64,000 nt of DNA from Vreelandella venusta. Lineage in GTDB: Bacteria > Pseudomonadota > Gammaproteobacteria > Pseudomonadales > Halomonadaceae. The translations under genes and the position numbers were made by a program. The notes beneath the pieces were generated by a model. It worked only from the letters and a program-made list of their open reading frames with translations. It searched no databases and was not told the DNA's origin. Below are positions 14,552 to 23,226 of this stretch, piece after piece; positions within the stretch are counted from its first letter, which is position 1, and every line of letters begins with the position of its first letter. Location: NCBI RefSeq assembly GCF_007989605.1, contig NZ_BJUL01000006.1:62001-126000 (forward strand), in the 5' to 3' direction.

Positions 14552-14589
14552 AAAACCATTAGCTGGCACAACGACCAAAGCTAATGGTT
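14552..14589 (-). terminator. Terminator of pilA
   Basis: The ten-base stem AACCATTAGC (14554-14563) pairs perfectly with GCTAATGGTT (14580-14589), and on the minus strand the stem runs into a T tract. It lies 24 bases past the pilin stop codon. Confidence 0.85.
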
Positions 14590-14612
14590 AGATTTTAACG
14601 TAATGCACACTA

Positions 14613-15005
14613 TTACTCATTATTCAGAGAAATTATCCCGCCTTCAGATACATACACAGTTTCCTGACGATCCTGAGTTAAAACTTCAATAGCTTCTGCT
14701 AGTTGGTTATCTGCAGCGCCGGCAAACACATTGAACAGCTCATCAACATCCGTATTTTCAGCACATGACTGAAAGCTGAATTCAGGCGCGCCCTCTCCGA
14801 GAGACGCTTCCGCGATTGAAAGTGTTCGATATGAATTGAGCTCTCCAACACATGCTGAAGCCTCGGAGCGGTCCAAGTAGCTACCATACTTGGGTACACC
14901 AATAGCCGCCAGGATACCGATAATCGCGATGACTACCATCAGTTCAATGAGAGTAAAGCCACTTTGCTTGTGAATTATAGTTATTTTAAAAAATTTTTTA
15001 TTCAT
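14613..15005 (-). CDS. pilA: Type IV major pilin PilA
   Basis: The 130-residue prepilin has a positively charged leader of 16 residues ending in Gly, cleaved before Phe ([19 protein letters not shown]), then the conserved hydrophobic helix that packs the pilus core. Glu5 of the mature protein is present. The C-terminal globular part has two Cys (ASACVGE and FQSCAEN) that could form a disulphide, though they are farther apart than the usual short D-loop. The leader is longer than in most PilA proteins. It is divergent from pilB, and pilD encodes the processing peptidase. Confidence 0.93.
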   Translation of the reverse strand: MNKKFFKITIIHKQSGFTLIELMVVIAIIGILAAIGVPKYGSYLDRSEASACVGELNSYRTLSIAEASLGEGAPEFSFQSCAENTDVDELFNVFAGAADNQLAEAIEVLTQDRQETVYVSEGGIISLNNE

Positions 15006-15209
15006 AACACTTCTCCTTTGTGCGATTAAGCTTCCCCTTCAACAATATGAATGCGATAAGTGCATTAAACAAACCCATGCCACAATGTTTAACAATACCA
15101 ACAGCTTCTCGATGCTATATTGAACTAACAATAGCAATCACACCGTTACATTTCCGTTGACCATTAATAATAATTAATAGTCAACATAAAAAAGCAAAAA
15201 TAAATATGA

Positions 15210-16976
15210 TTGAGCTTAGCCATAAACAATTTATCTCCCATGCCAACGCTGAGCCAGACAGCCATGCATAGCGGTCTGCACGGTATCGCTAAACGGCTGG
15301 TTGAAAATGGCGAGCTGACCGATGCTCAGGCGACTGTCGCGGAAAACACAGCAACAGAGCTTGATGTGTCGTTGTTACAGCACCTAGTTGATAGCGGGCT
15401 AGTAGAATCAGGCGCAGCAGCGCAGGCCGCTGCCTGGGAGTATGGCTTGCCGGTCGTTGAGCTAGATGTCATTCGTATAAATGCGCTGCCACCCGCCAAC
15501 GACTATCCCGTTAACTTATTAGAGCGTCTAGAGGTCCTTCCCCTGGCACGCCATGGGCATCGACTGACGGTAGCTGTACCCTACCCGGCAACGCTAACCC
15601 AGCTAGATGAGCTGCAATTCGCTACCGGGCTAAGTATCGATGGAGTACTGGCTCCCGTTGATCAACTTAAAAGCACTCTAACGCAGTATCTAGCGCAAAA
15701 TGAGCGCAGCATGCTAGATGAATTGGACAACGTAGATGATGCGATCAGCGCGTTGAATATTGTTCAGCAGGACGAAGATGAGGCAACCTTAGACAAGGCA
15801 ACAAAAGAGAGTGAAGATGCCCCTGTCGTCAAATTCGTCAATAAAATACTCTTAGATGCTATCAACCGCGGCGCTTCCGATATTCACTTTGAGCCTTATG
15901 AAACCCTGTACCGGGTGCGCTTTCGTATTGATGGCATGCTGTTTGAAATTGCCCGCCCACCTTTTGCGCTTCGGCACCGCATTGCGGCTCGGGTAAAAAT
16001 CATGTCTCGGCTGGACATCTCTGAGCGGCGCCTACCCCAGGATGGGGCAATCAAGCTGCAGCTTTCACGCACTCACTCAATTGATTTTCGAGTGAACTCG
16101 CTGCCCACTGTGTTTGGTGAAAAAATAGTGCTGCGCTTGCTAGATCCTGCCACTGCTCAACTCTCTATCGAACAACTAGGCTTTAGCTCTGAACAACAGG
16201 CCGTTTATGAACACGCGCTTAAGAAGCCTCAAGGAATGATTCTGGTTACCGGGCCTACGGGAAGCGGTAAAACAGTGACGCTTTATACAGGCATCAACAT
16301 TCTTAACCAAATTGAGCGTAATATTTGCACCGCCGAAGACCCCGTAGAAATTAAGGTGTCGGGGGTCAATCAGGTCAACGTTCTTCCTAAAATAGGTCTG
16401 AACTTCGCTAGCGCTCTACGTGCCTTTTTACGCCAAGATCCCGATGTCGTCATGGTGGGCGAAATTCGTGATTTGGAAACTGCCGAAATTGCCGTGAAAG
16501 CAGCCCAAACGGGTCACTTAGTGCTATCTACGGTACACACTAACTCCGCCGCTGAAACACTAACCCGCTTAGCAAATATGGGCATCGCTTCCTATAACAT
16601 CGCCAGCTCGGTTAGCTTGATCATTGCCCAACGTTTGGCACGCAAGCTATGCAGCCTATGCAAAACCCCCGCACAGATTCCTGACGAAGCACTGCGTCAG
16701 GCTGGCTTTAGCCAGCAGGACATTCACAACGGCACGATTTATTCAGCCGTCGGCTGTAAACACTGCACCCAGGGCTATAAAGGTCGTATTGGTATCTATG
16801 AAGTGGTGCCTGTTACTGATGCCATGCGCCAGTTGATTATGCGTGATGTTGACGCGCTGAATATCGATCAGCAAGCACGCCGCGAAGGTTACCCTAGCCT
16901 TTATCAACGCTGCCTAAGTCGTGTGCTGGATGGCAGCACTAGCTTGGCAGAAGTTAACCGCATCAGTAAGGAGTAA
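15210..16976 (+). CDS. pilB: Type IV pilus assembly ATPase PilB
   Basis: This cytoplasmic hexameric ATPase drives pilus extension. It has an N-terminal MshEN-type domain (residues about 35-150), then the GspE ATPase core with Walker A GPTGSGKT at residues 348-355, an Asp box (EPVEIKVSGVNQVNVLPKIG region), Walker B (DPDVVMVGEIRDLETAE), His box (TGHLVLSTVHTN) and a C-terminal zinc motif CSLCK...CKHC. The start is uncertain: TTG at 15210 gives 588 residues but has no clear ribosome site, and ATG at 15240 or 15264 is also possible. Six bases separate it from pilC. Confidence 0.95.
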   Translation: MSLAINNLSPMPTLSQTAMHSGLHGIAKRLVENGELTDAQATVAENTATELDVSLLQHLVDSGLVESGAAAQAAAWEYGLPVVELDVIRINALPPANDYPVNLLERLEVLPLARHGHRLTVAVPYPATLTQLDELQFATGLSIDGVLAPVDQLKSTLTQYLAQNERSMLDELDNVDDAISALNIVQQDEDEATLDKATKESEDAPVVKFVNKILLDAINRGASDIHFEPYETLYRVRFRIDGMLFEIARPPFALRHRIAARVKIMSRLDISERRLPQDGAIKLQLSRTHSIDFRVNSLPTVFGEKIVLRLLDPATAQLSIEQLGFSSEQQAVYEHALKKPQGMILVTGPTGSGKTVTLYTGINILNQIERNICTAEDPVEIKVSGVNQVNVLPKIGLNFASALRAFLRQDPDVVMVGEIRDLETAEIAVKAAQTGHLVLSTVHTNSAAETLTRLANMGIASYNIASSVSLIIAQRLARKLCSLCKTPAQIPDEALRQAGFSQQDIHNGTIYSAVGCKHCTQGYKGRIGIYEVVPVTDAMRQLIMRDVDALNIDQQARREGYPSLYQRCLSRVLDGSTSLAEVNRISKE

Positions 16977-16982
16977 CGCGCC

Positions 16983-18212
16983 ATGGCCAACGCTAAAGCC
17001 CTCCGCAAAAAGCCAACGCCGCTGTACCGCTGGAGGTGGGAGGGTAAAGGGCCACAAGACCGAGCCATGCGCGGCGAGCTGATTGGCCGCACCAAACCCG
17101 AAATCATTGAGCAATTGGCTAAGCAGCGTATTGTCGCGACAAAAGTCCAGAAACGTAGCAGCTTTGGTGGGCGCAGCAAGGTAACCAACGTCGATATCAT
17201 GATTTTTGCACGGCAAATGGCCACGATGGTGCGAGCAGGCATCCCTATTCTTCAGGCGTTACAAGCCGTTTCGGAAAGCCTAAAAAAACCCGCGATGGTG
17301 GCTCTAACCCAGCACATCATGGAAGACGTCTCTTCGGGCGATAGCCTTTCCAGCGCCATGGCCAAACATCCCAAACAGTTTGACCGCCTGTTTGTTAGCC
17401 TGGTAGACGCTGGAGAGCAGGCTGGTGCGCTTGACCAAATGCTGGAACGGATAGCCAGTTATAAAGAGAAAGTCGAATCACTCAAAAATCGTGTCAAAAA
17501 AGCCCTGTGGTACCCCACTGCGGTGATGATCATCGGTGTTGCCGTGACCATACTGCTACTCATCAAAGTCGTGCCCGAATTTGAGAATATGTTTCAGGGT
17601 TTTGGTGCAGAACTACCAGCACTCACTCAATTCACAGTTAACCTATCGAACGTGGCCCAAAAGTACTGGTTACAAGCAACTTGTTCCCTAGCCGTCATTG
17701 TCGTATTGCTGAAAACGGCAGTGCGGCGCTCACCACGCATCGCTTATCGGCTAGACCGCCTGATGCTTCGCCTCCCCCTCATTGGCGATATTTTACACAA
17801 ATCGGCTGTCTCACGATTTACACGCACTTTAGCGACTACCTTTACGTCTGGCGTGCCACTCATTGAAGGACTCGAAACTGCCGCAGGTGCAGCAGATAAT
17901 CGAGTATATATAAAAGCGATTCATGACGTACGCCAAGATGTGACCACTGGACAACAGCTGCATTTCGCCATGCGTATGACCAACCGTTTTCCAGCACTGG
18001 CAGTTCAAATGGTGAGTATTGGTGAGGAAGCCGGCTCGCTGGATGCTATGCTTAACCGAGTCGCCGATTACTACGAAGAAGAAGTAAATAATAAAGTAGA
18101 TGCCCTGACCTCGTTAATGGAACCGATTATTATCATTGTTCTTGGCGCGCTAGTGGGCGGCGTTGTTGTCTCCATGTATTTACCTATTTTTGAAATTGGC
18201 ACCGCACTATAA
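16983..18212 (+). CDS. pilC: Type IV pilus inner-membrane platform protein PilC
   Basis: The 409-residue protein has two GspF domains (about 75-197 and 278-400), each with the family pattern (MATMVRAGIPILQALQAVSE; FTRTLATTFTSGVPLIEGLE). Membrane helices are visible at about 178-200 (AVMIIGVAVTILLLIKVVPE), 225-245 and near the C-terminus (PIIIIVLGALVGGVVVSMYL). It couples the PilB motor to pilin insertion. It lies between pilB and pilD in the usual order. Confidence 0.95.
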   Translation: MANAKALRKKPTPLYRWRWEGKGPQDRAMRGELIGRTKPEIIEQLAKQRIVATKVQKRSSFGGRSKVTNVDIMIFARQMATMVRAGIPILQALQAVSESLKKPAMVALTQHIMEDVSSGDSLSSAMAKHPKQFDRLFVSLVDAGEQAGALDQMLERIASYKEKVESLKNRVKKALWYPTAVMIIGVAVTILLLIKVVPEFENMFQGFGAELPALTQFTVNLSNVAQKYWLQATCSLAVIVVLLKTAVRRSPRIAYRLDRLMLRLPLIGDILHKSAVSRFTRTLATTFTSGVPLIEGLETAAGAADNRVYIKAIHDVRQDVTTGQQLHFAMRMTNRFPALAVQMVSIGEEAGSLDAMLNRVADYYEEEVNNKVDALTSLMEPIIIIVLGALVGGVVVSMYLPIFEIGTAL

Positions 18213-18267
18213 ATAAACCGCTCATACGCACGTCCCCAACAAGCACTTCCCCAACAATTGGAATACC

Positions 18268-19113
18268 ATGGGTTTACCGTCAAACTGTTACCTCTTTTTT
18301 GCTTTACTAATCGGCCTCTGCTTTGGCAGTTTTCTTAACGTTGTCATCACTCGTTTACCCGTTATGCTAATGCGCCGTTGGCGTAATGAAGCACGCGTCT
18401 CTCTTGAGCTGGTCGAAGAAACATCCCCCCGCTTTAACCTTGCTACGCCAAGGTCAATGTGTCCACGCTGCGAACAACCCATTGCCTGGCACGATAACCT
18501 ACCTTTAATAGGCTGGCTAAAAAGAAGGGGAAAATGCGCCCATTGCCAAACCTCCATCAGTGTACAGTACCCCTTCGTTGAGCTGATGGGCGGACTACTT
18601 GCAGTAGTCGTTGTGGCCTTGCATGGCCCAACGCTAAACGCAATGTTTATCTATGGCGCTTGTGTCACGCTACTAGCCTTGGCAGTAATCGACTTTCGTA
18701 CCTATTTACTCCCTGATATGTTAACCCTTCCGCTATTATGGGCTGGCTTAGTTTACCAATTACTCTTTCAGCCACAGCTGCTTTCTGGCGCTGTCATCGG
18801 CGCAATGGCGGGCTATCTTGTGCTATGGGCTTTCTACTGGGCTTTTAAGCTCATAACAGGTAAAGAAGGCATGGGGTTCGGTGATTTCAAATTACTCGCT
18901 GCCCTTGGCGCTTGGGTAGGTTGGAGCATGTTACCGTTGCTGCTTATTTTATCTGCGGGAATTGGCGCAGCCATAGGATTAGCCGCTCAAGCTCTATTTC
19001 CTCAACTGCGCGGCCAACCTCTCCCCTTTGGTCCCTTTCTTGCGCTGGCGGGCTGGATTTGCATACTGGTAGGCAACGAGTTAATGGCGCTCTATACGTC
19101 GTTGCTGTATTAA
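18268..19113 (+). CDS. pilD: Prepilin peptidase / N-methyltransferase PilD
   Basis: This 281-residue polytopic membrane aspartyl protease cleaves prepilins after Gly and methylates the new N-terminus. The cytoplasmic loop has the zinc-binding CPRC...CAHC pattern (about residues 66-95) needed for methylation. The catalytic Asp residues are in VIDFRTYLLPD and GFGDFK. Around eight hydrophobic segments are visible. It should process PilA from 14613. It is followed by coaE, as in Pseudomonas. Confidence 0.95.
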   Translation: MGLPSNCYLFFALLIGLCFGSFLNVVITRLPVMLMRRWRNEARVSLELVEETSPRFNLATPRSMCPRCEQPIAWHDNLPLIGWLKRRGKCAHCQTSISVQYPFVELMGGLLAVVVVALHGPTLNAMFIYGACVTLLALAVIDFRTYLLPDMLTLPLLWAGLVYQLLFQPQLLSGAVIGAMAGYLVLWAFYWAFKLITGKEGMGFGDFKLLAALGAWVGWSMLPLLLILSAGIGAAIGLAAQALFPQLRGQPLPFGPFLALAGWICILVGNELMALYTSLLY

Positions 19114-19153
19114 GCCTAACGTCGGTTTTGATTCAATTTTTTGGGGAGCATGC

Positions 19154-19750
19154 ATGATCATTGGACTAACAGGCGGTATAGGCTCGGGAAAGTCTACCGT
19201 TGCCCGTGCATTTGAAGAACTGGGGATTGGCTGGGTAGATGCCGATGATGTCGCGAGAGAAGTCGTTGCCGTTGGCGAACCCGCGCTAGCCGCTATTACC
19301 GAACACTTTGGCAGCGACGTATTGAACCTCGACGGGACACTGAATAGGTCAGCACTGCGTAGCATCATTTTTGAAGATCCTGCGCAACGGCAGTGGTTAG
19401 AGTCTGTCACTCACCCCAGAATACGCGAGCGCCTGTTTTTGCATCTAGACCGCCTGCAGGCGCAGTCGCCTTATGTGTTATTAGTGTCTCCTCTGCTTTT
19501 TGAGTCTGGCCAAGATAAACTGGTTGATCGTACGTTAATCATTGACGTACCCGAATCGCTGCAATTTGCACGTACGCTTGCCCGCGATGGGGTGAGTGAA
19601 TCTCAGGTGCGTGCTATCCTCGCCGCCCAACTTCCGCGCGCAGAACGCCTTGCTAAAGGCAATGATGTCATCGATAACAGTGGTGACCATGCGAATATGA
19701 TGCGCCAGGTCATCCAGCTGGATCGTTATTATCGCGCCGAGTGCATTTAA
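19154..19750 (+). CDS. coaE: Dephospho-CoA kinase CoaE
   Basis: CoaE catalyses the last step of coenzyme A synthesis, ATP-dependent phosphorylation of dephospho-CoA. The 198-residue protein starts MIIGLTGGIGSGKSTVARAF with the P-loop at residues 8-15. The substrate segment DADDVAREVV and the lid (LARDGVSESQVRAILAAQLP) are present. It lies downstream of pilD and upstream of yacG, a conserved order in gammaproteobacteria. Confidence 0.97.
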   Translation: MIIGLTGGIGSGKSTVARAFEELGIGWVDADDVAREVVAVGEPALAAITEHFGSDVLNLDGTLNRSALRSIIFEDPAQRQWLESVTHPRIRERLFLHLDRLQAQSPYVLLVSPLLFESGQDKLVDRTLIIDVPESLQFARTLARDGVSESQVRAILAAQLPRAERLAKGNDVIDNSGDHANMMRQVIQLDRYYRAECI

Positions 19751-19789
19751 CGACGTGCTAGAGACGCACTTTTGAAACAGGAGTTTGTC

Positions 19790-20023
19790 ATGCCTACGCC
19801 AGCGAATGATTCACCGCTTGAGGTTGCTTGCCCGCAATGTGGCAAGAAAGTTATTTGGGGACCAGAAAGTACTTATCGCCCTTTTTGCAGTAAACGTTGC
19901 CAACTGCTTGATTTGGGCGCTTGGGCAGAAGAGTCGCATCGTATTGCAGGTGAATCTGCTATGGATGAGGCGGACTTAGATACCCTGCTTGCTCAAGCAG
20001 ATAGAGACGCACCTCTTTCTTGA
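19790..20023 (+). CDS. yacG: YacG zinc protein, DNA gyrase inhibitor
   Basis: The ATG at 19790 follows CAGGAG and gives 77 residues, the usual size; the TTG at 19772 is upstream of that site. The zinc site is CPQCGK and then CSKRCQ (residues about 16-37), followed by the conserved [15 protein letters not shown]. coli YacG binds gyrase B and blocks DNA binding. The acidic C-terminus is typical. Confidence 0.93.
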   Translation: MPTPANDSPLEVACPQCGKKVIWGPESTYRPFCSKRCQLLDLGAWAEESHRIAGESAMDEADLDTLLAQADRDAPLS

Positions 20024-20036
20024 AGGCTCAACCAAT

Positions 20037-20909
20037 ATGACTGACGCCACGCTACCTTTATATCATCAACTACATGAGCTTGATGCTCACTTTGATCAAT
20101 TGGTAGCCAACATTGAGCGGGCTGCAGCGCTATACGAATTTAACCCACCACCTACTTGGCGATTCCACCCAGAAGCGAATGATTCTACTTGGCTGCGGGA
20201 AGCACTGCTGGACATGTGGCACCAGCAGCGACAGGATGGACGAGAAACGCGTAACTACATTGCGGTCATCGCTGCTAACGATGACTTATTAGAAGCGTGC
20301 CATCAAATTAACCACGCAAAAGTAAATATCAGCGATTTACTCGCACGCATCAAGCAGTCTCATCCAAACGCGTTGAACGATGCCAAGTCTCGCTTACCGA
20401 ACCGTCACCCGCATATCAACGAAATACTTCGTAAAAGCGGATTCGCACGGCTCCACTTGAAACAGTGCTGGCGGCAGCTCCCCATTGCCCCTGCGCCAGT
20501 ATCCAGAGTTAGGCTAGCGTGGTACAGCAGCGGTCGCTCAATCAAACGCGTTAGTGTTCAAGAGGCTGAGCAAAAATTATTACAGCTAGACAGCGATGCT
20601 CCACATATTCGTATACAACTACGCAAGCTCGCCAGCATTCCCAGTGAAGAAATATTGGCACAGGTACAAACTCAAGCCCCCTTAATGCGAGCAAATCTAT
20701 TTTTTGTCGAACCACTTGCGGATGGACACACGCGACGAGCACTTAATATTGCAATGCCATTAATTGTGCCTGCAAATGAAGGGCGGTTACCGCATCTTAA
20801 AGCCCCAGCAGAAACGCCTCCAACGGCTCGCACAAGAGCTAAGCGGAGTGACGAAAAATTAGAAGATGAGGTATATTTACCTAGCTTACGCATCTATCGG
20901 TATCGCTAG
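20037..20909 (+). CDS. tus: Tus-like DNA replication terminus site-binding protein
   Basis: Tus binds Ter sites and stops replication forks from one side. The 290-residue protein is collinear with E. coli Tus in several places: RVRLAWYSSGRSIKRVSVQE resembles the Tus segment around FGWANKHIIKNL; the MPLIVPANEGRLPHL segment resembles TPLIALINRDNG; and the C-terminus YLPSLRIYRYR resembles IIPRLHLYVAD. Overall similarity is low, so the call is from recalled family pattern rather than strong identity. It begins 14 bases after yacG. Tus genes are best known in enterobacteria. Confidence 0.68.
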   Translation: MTDATLPLYHQLHELDAHFDQLVANIERAAALYEFNPPPTWRFHPEANDSTWLREALLDMWHQQRQDGRETRNYIAVIAANDDLLEACHQINHAKVNISDLLARIKQSHPNALNDAKSRLPNRHPHINEILRKSGFARLHLKQCWRQLPIAPAPVSRVRLAWYSSGRSIKRVSVQEAEQKLLQLDSDAPHIRIQLRKLASIPSEEILAQVQTQAPLMRANLFFVEPLADGHTRRALNIAMPLIVPANEGRLPHLKAPAETPPTARTRAKRSDEKLEDEVYLPSLRIYRYR

Positions 20910-20940
20910 CGAGCCTCCAAACCTCATAAAATCGCATTAT

Positions 20941-21282
20941 TCACGCTGCTGGCACATCGTCAAGCTTCCACTGCTTAGACGCCAGTAGCGCGTGCACGAC
21001 TTCACTAACATCTTGCTCCGACAAATCGTATTCGCCAATCAGCACTTTTAAGCGCTGCTCAAACAAACGCTCTTGCTCATGAGAGTGTGCCGCTTCGTCT
21101 GCTGCTTGGTCGTCAGCCTCCAACGCCGCAATTGAACGTACTGGCGGTCCCGTTGGAATATTGAAATCGCTGTTAGGGTCTTCTAACTGGCGCAGCGCCT
21201 GCGCGAAGGCATCATCCAGCTCACGAAACTTACGTAGCTTTTCACGCTCATCTAGCTGTTTTTGAACTTTTTGATATTTCAT
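20941..21282 (-). CDS. Conserved hypothetical protein, charged and helical
   Basis: The 113-residue soluble protein opens with a basic helical stretch (KYQKVQKQLDEREKLRKFRE) and has a Pro/Gly hinge (DFNIPTGPPVRS) and a C-terminal helical part (LIGEYDLSEQDVSEVVHALL). There are no Cys and no known motif. It ends 31 bases from the convergent tus-like gene. I do not recognise a function. Confidence 0.65.
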   Translation of the reverse strand: MKYQKVQKQLDEREKLRKFRELDDAFAQALRQLEDPNSDFNIPTGPPVRSIAALEADDQAADEAAHSHEQERLFEQRLKVLIGEYDLSEQDVSEVVHALLASKQWKLDDVPAA

Positions 21283-21652
21283 CGATGTTTCATTTACACC
21301 TTACTTGAAATGAATGACAAGTCTGCTGAAACAGACCTTTTTCCGGCAAAACTGTGCCCAAACGCGTAAAGCCTCTGAGCAAACTTGCCTTTGCTCTCTG
21401 TTGCCAGCATAAAGGCATCACAGCTTAGTATTAAATAAGCTGCTCACGATATAAAACAGGATGCTCCTACTGGCAGAGCAAAAACGCCCAGTTAAGCAAC
21501 CTAAGGTGGCGCATATAGCGGCAAATTCATCTAGTAGGCAAGCAGCAATGTTAATCGCCTATTAGATTACTAGCAACGCAAGCACCGGGATGGTGCATTA
21601 CAGGTGAGATGAGTAACGCGACCTGTACGACTTAAGCATAGGAGGCCAGATA
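21283..21652. other. Intergenic region with one inverted repeat
   Basis: This 370-base gap lies upstream of the AraC-type gene and of the leftward hypothetical gene. It holds ATCTAGTAGGC (21529-21539) inverted against GCCTATTAGAT (21557-21567), with 10 of 11 bases matching, about 90-120 bases before the regulator start. It could be an operator. No gene or RNA structure was recognised in the rest. Confidence 0.5.
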
Positions 21653-22486
21653 ATGTTCAATGCAATGACGCGAGCTGAGATCTGGCTGCAAGACACTCTC
21701 GATAAACCGCTTGGAATCGAAGACCTTGCTAACCACTTAGGATACTCAGCATCACAAGTACGCCGACAGTTCCGCCACTGCTTCAACATTTCACCTAGTG
21801 CTTACCGTGAAAAAAGGCGCCTTGAGCGAGCCGCTGTCTTACTTTCACTCACCTCACAAAATATAGCGCAAATCGCTATTCGTTGTGGATATACTAATCA
21901 CTCTTCTTTCTCACGCGCATTCCAACGCCGCTATCGAATGTCACCCCGCGAATACCGCCAAGCGGTAAGCAGTCTGTATCTTCTGAACAGACCTGACAAA
22001 AAGCTCACGATCAGCATTGAAAGAAACCGTCCCGCACATGTAGTTTTAATGCGCTTATACCAAGCGCCAGACCACATTCATGGGCTAGGCAACACAAAGT
22101 ATCACGCCAACCATTTAGGGCACCTACAAACCCTACTAGAAACATCTACCCCAACCATGGTGTTGCCAGACCTTTTAACAGAGAAAGTGACGGCCGCTGT
22201 AGAAGAACCTACTCCAAACCACACGAGAACTGATATCGGGCTCTATTTAGAGAATAGAAATACTGCCAAATACCTAGCACTGCCTGTCAACTACCGTCGG
22301 GTAGACATTCCCTCACGCTACTATGCGAAAATATATTTCGATAACATTTCACAGTTATCTTATATAATGTCTGAAACCCTAGTGGCATTAATGGATGAAA
22401 AAAAACGTTTAAATATCAGCGGTGATGCACCGCAAGTGTTATGGCATCCACACCATATTGAGCTACGAATACCTTTATCTGCCTAG
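21653..22486 (+). CDS. AraC-family regulator with C-terminal GyrI-like effector domain
   Basis: The 277-residue regulator has two AraC HTH motifs at the N-terminus (GIEDLANHLGYSASQVRRQF and NIAQIAIRCGYTNHSSFSRA, residues about 21-90), ending in the signature FQRRYRMSPREYRQ. From about residue 120 a GyrI/SOUL-type ligand-binding domain follows. The Rob-like order (HTH first, effector second) is typical of multidrug or small-molecule sensors. No target gene is adjacent, so the regulon is unknown. An AGGAGG site precedes the start. Confidence 0.9.
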   Translation: MFNAMTRAEIWLQDTLDKPLGIEDLANHLGYSASQVRRQFRHCFNISPSAYREKRRLERAAVLLSLTSQNIAQIAIRCGYTNHSSFSRAFQRRYRMSPREYRQAVSSLYLLNRPDKKLTISIERNRPAHVVLMRLYQAPDHIHGLGNTKYHANHLGHLQTLLETSTPTMVLPDLLTEKVTAAVEEPTPNHTRTDIGLYLENRNTAKYLALPVNYRRVDIPSRYYAKIYFDNISQLSYIMSETLVALMDEKKRLNISGDAPQVLWHPHHIELRIPLSA

Positions 22487-22524
22487 CCGGTTGGGATAAT
22501 TTTATATCCGCTCTCATCAAACCA

Positions 22525-22556
22525 AAACCGGCACTTCTGGTTAGAAATGCCGGTTT
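22525..22556. terminator. Bidirectional terminator
   Basis: The nine-base stem AAACCGGCA (22525-22533) pairs with TGCCGGTTT (22548-22556) between convergent genes: the AraC-type regulator and mvaT. Short A/T runs flank both sides. Confidence 0.7.
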
Positions 22557-22564
22557 AAAAAGAC

Positions 22565-22939
22565 TTAGTCTTCCATACGCTCTAGCCAAGATTCGACGGC
22601 TTCATCACCATGCTCATCTTTCCAGCTGCGTAGGCCTTTATGATTGCCGCCTCGGGTTTCAATCACTTCACCGGTATGCGGGTTCTTATAAATCTTCAGA
22701 CGACGCTTACGGCGTGTGGAGGATGCCGCAGCACCTTTTGACCCACGTTGATCCGCACTAGGATCCAGCAATGCAATAACATCAGAAGGGCGCTTACCGA
22801 ACTCATTCATTAGCGCTTCAAGCTTAGCTTTAAATTCAAGCTCGCTTTTCAAGCGCTGATCACCTTCCAAACGCTGTAAGTCTTCTTGCAGTTGCTTTAG
22901 CTGCTGTTCCTTTTGAATATACTCATTTAATAACGACAT
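22565..22939 (-). CDS. mvaT: MvaT-family H-NS-like xenogeneic silencer
   Basis: The 124-residue nucleoid protein begins MSLLNEYIQKEQQLKQLQED, a coiled-coil oligomerisation domain, and ends with the MvaT DNA-binding signature YKNPHTGEVIETRGGNHKGL and EAVESWLE. It matches Pseudomonas MvaT in order and length. The linker (residues 70-85) is basic. The family silences AT-rich foreign DNA; the AT-richer cargo gene at 11938 is a natural candidate target (inference). It is transcribed alone behind its own promoter region (22940-23100, AT-rich). Confidence 0.92.
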   Translation of the reverse strand: MSLLNEYIQKEQQLKQLQEDLQRLEGDQRLKSELEFKAKLEALMNEFGKRPSDVIALLDPSADQRGSKGAAASSTRRKRRLKIYKNPHTGEVIETRGGNHKGLRSWKDEHGDEAVESWLERMED

Positions 22940-23174
22940 AGGGATTCCCTTTAGCAGAGGTTTAAACAGCGCGAGTTAATCAATCGATCAACTCCGTACG
23001 TACGAGTTCAGGATGCGCGTACATTATTGCTTTAAACGCGCTAGCTGACAATAGTTTAGTTGATTTTAGCTTAAATACTAATCGATTTTTATTGCTTAAT
23101 TGAAACTATAAAAATTAGATTTATACTCAAGTCAAACATAGGCTAGTGATCTATTCTACATCGTATATATTCAT

Positions 23175-23206
23175 AAAAAAACGCCGCCCATTAGGGCGGC
23201 GTTTTT
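23175..23206 (-). terminator. Terminator of rpsA
   Basis: A nine-base perfect stem ACGCCGCCC/GGGCGGCGT (23181-23189 with 23194-23202), followed by a T run on the minus strand, lies 20 bases after the rpsA stop. Confidence 0.92.
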
Positions 23207-23226
23207 CTAGGCAATCAACTACTTAA

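Noticed and set aside
15030-15110. Sigma-54 promoter for pilA (TGGCATG followed by TTGT on the minus strand)
   Set aside because: The spacing between the GG and the TTG element is one base short of the strict sigma-54 requirement, and the -12 GC is missing.
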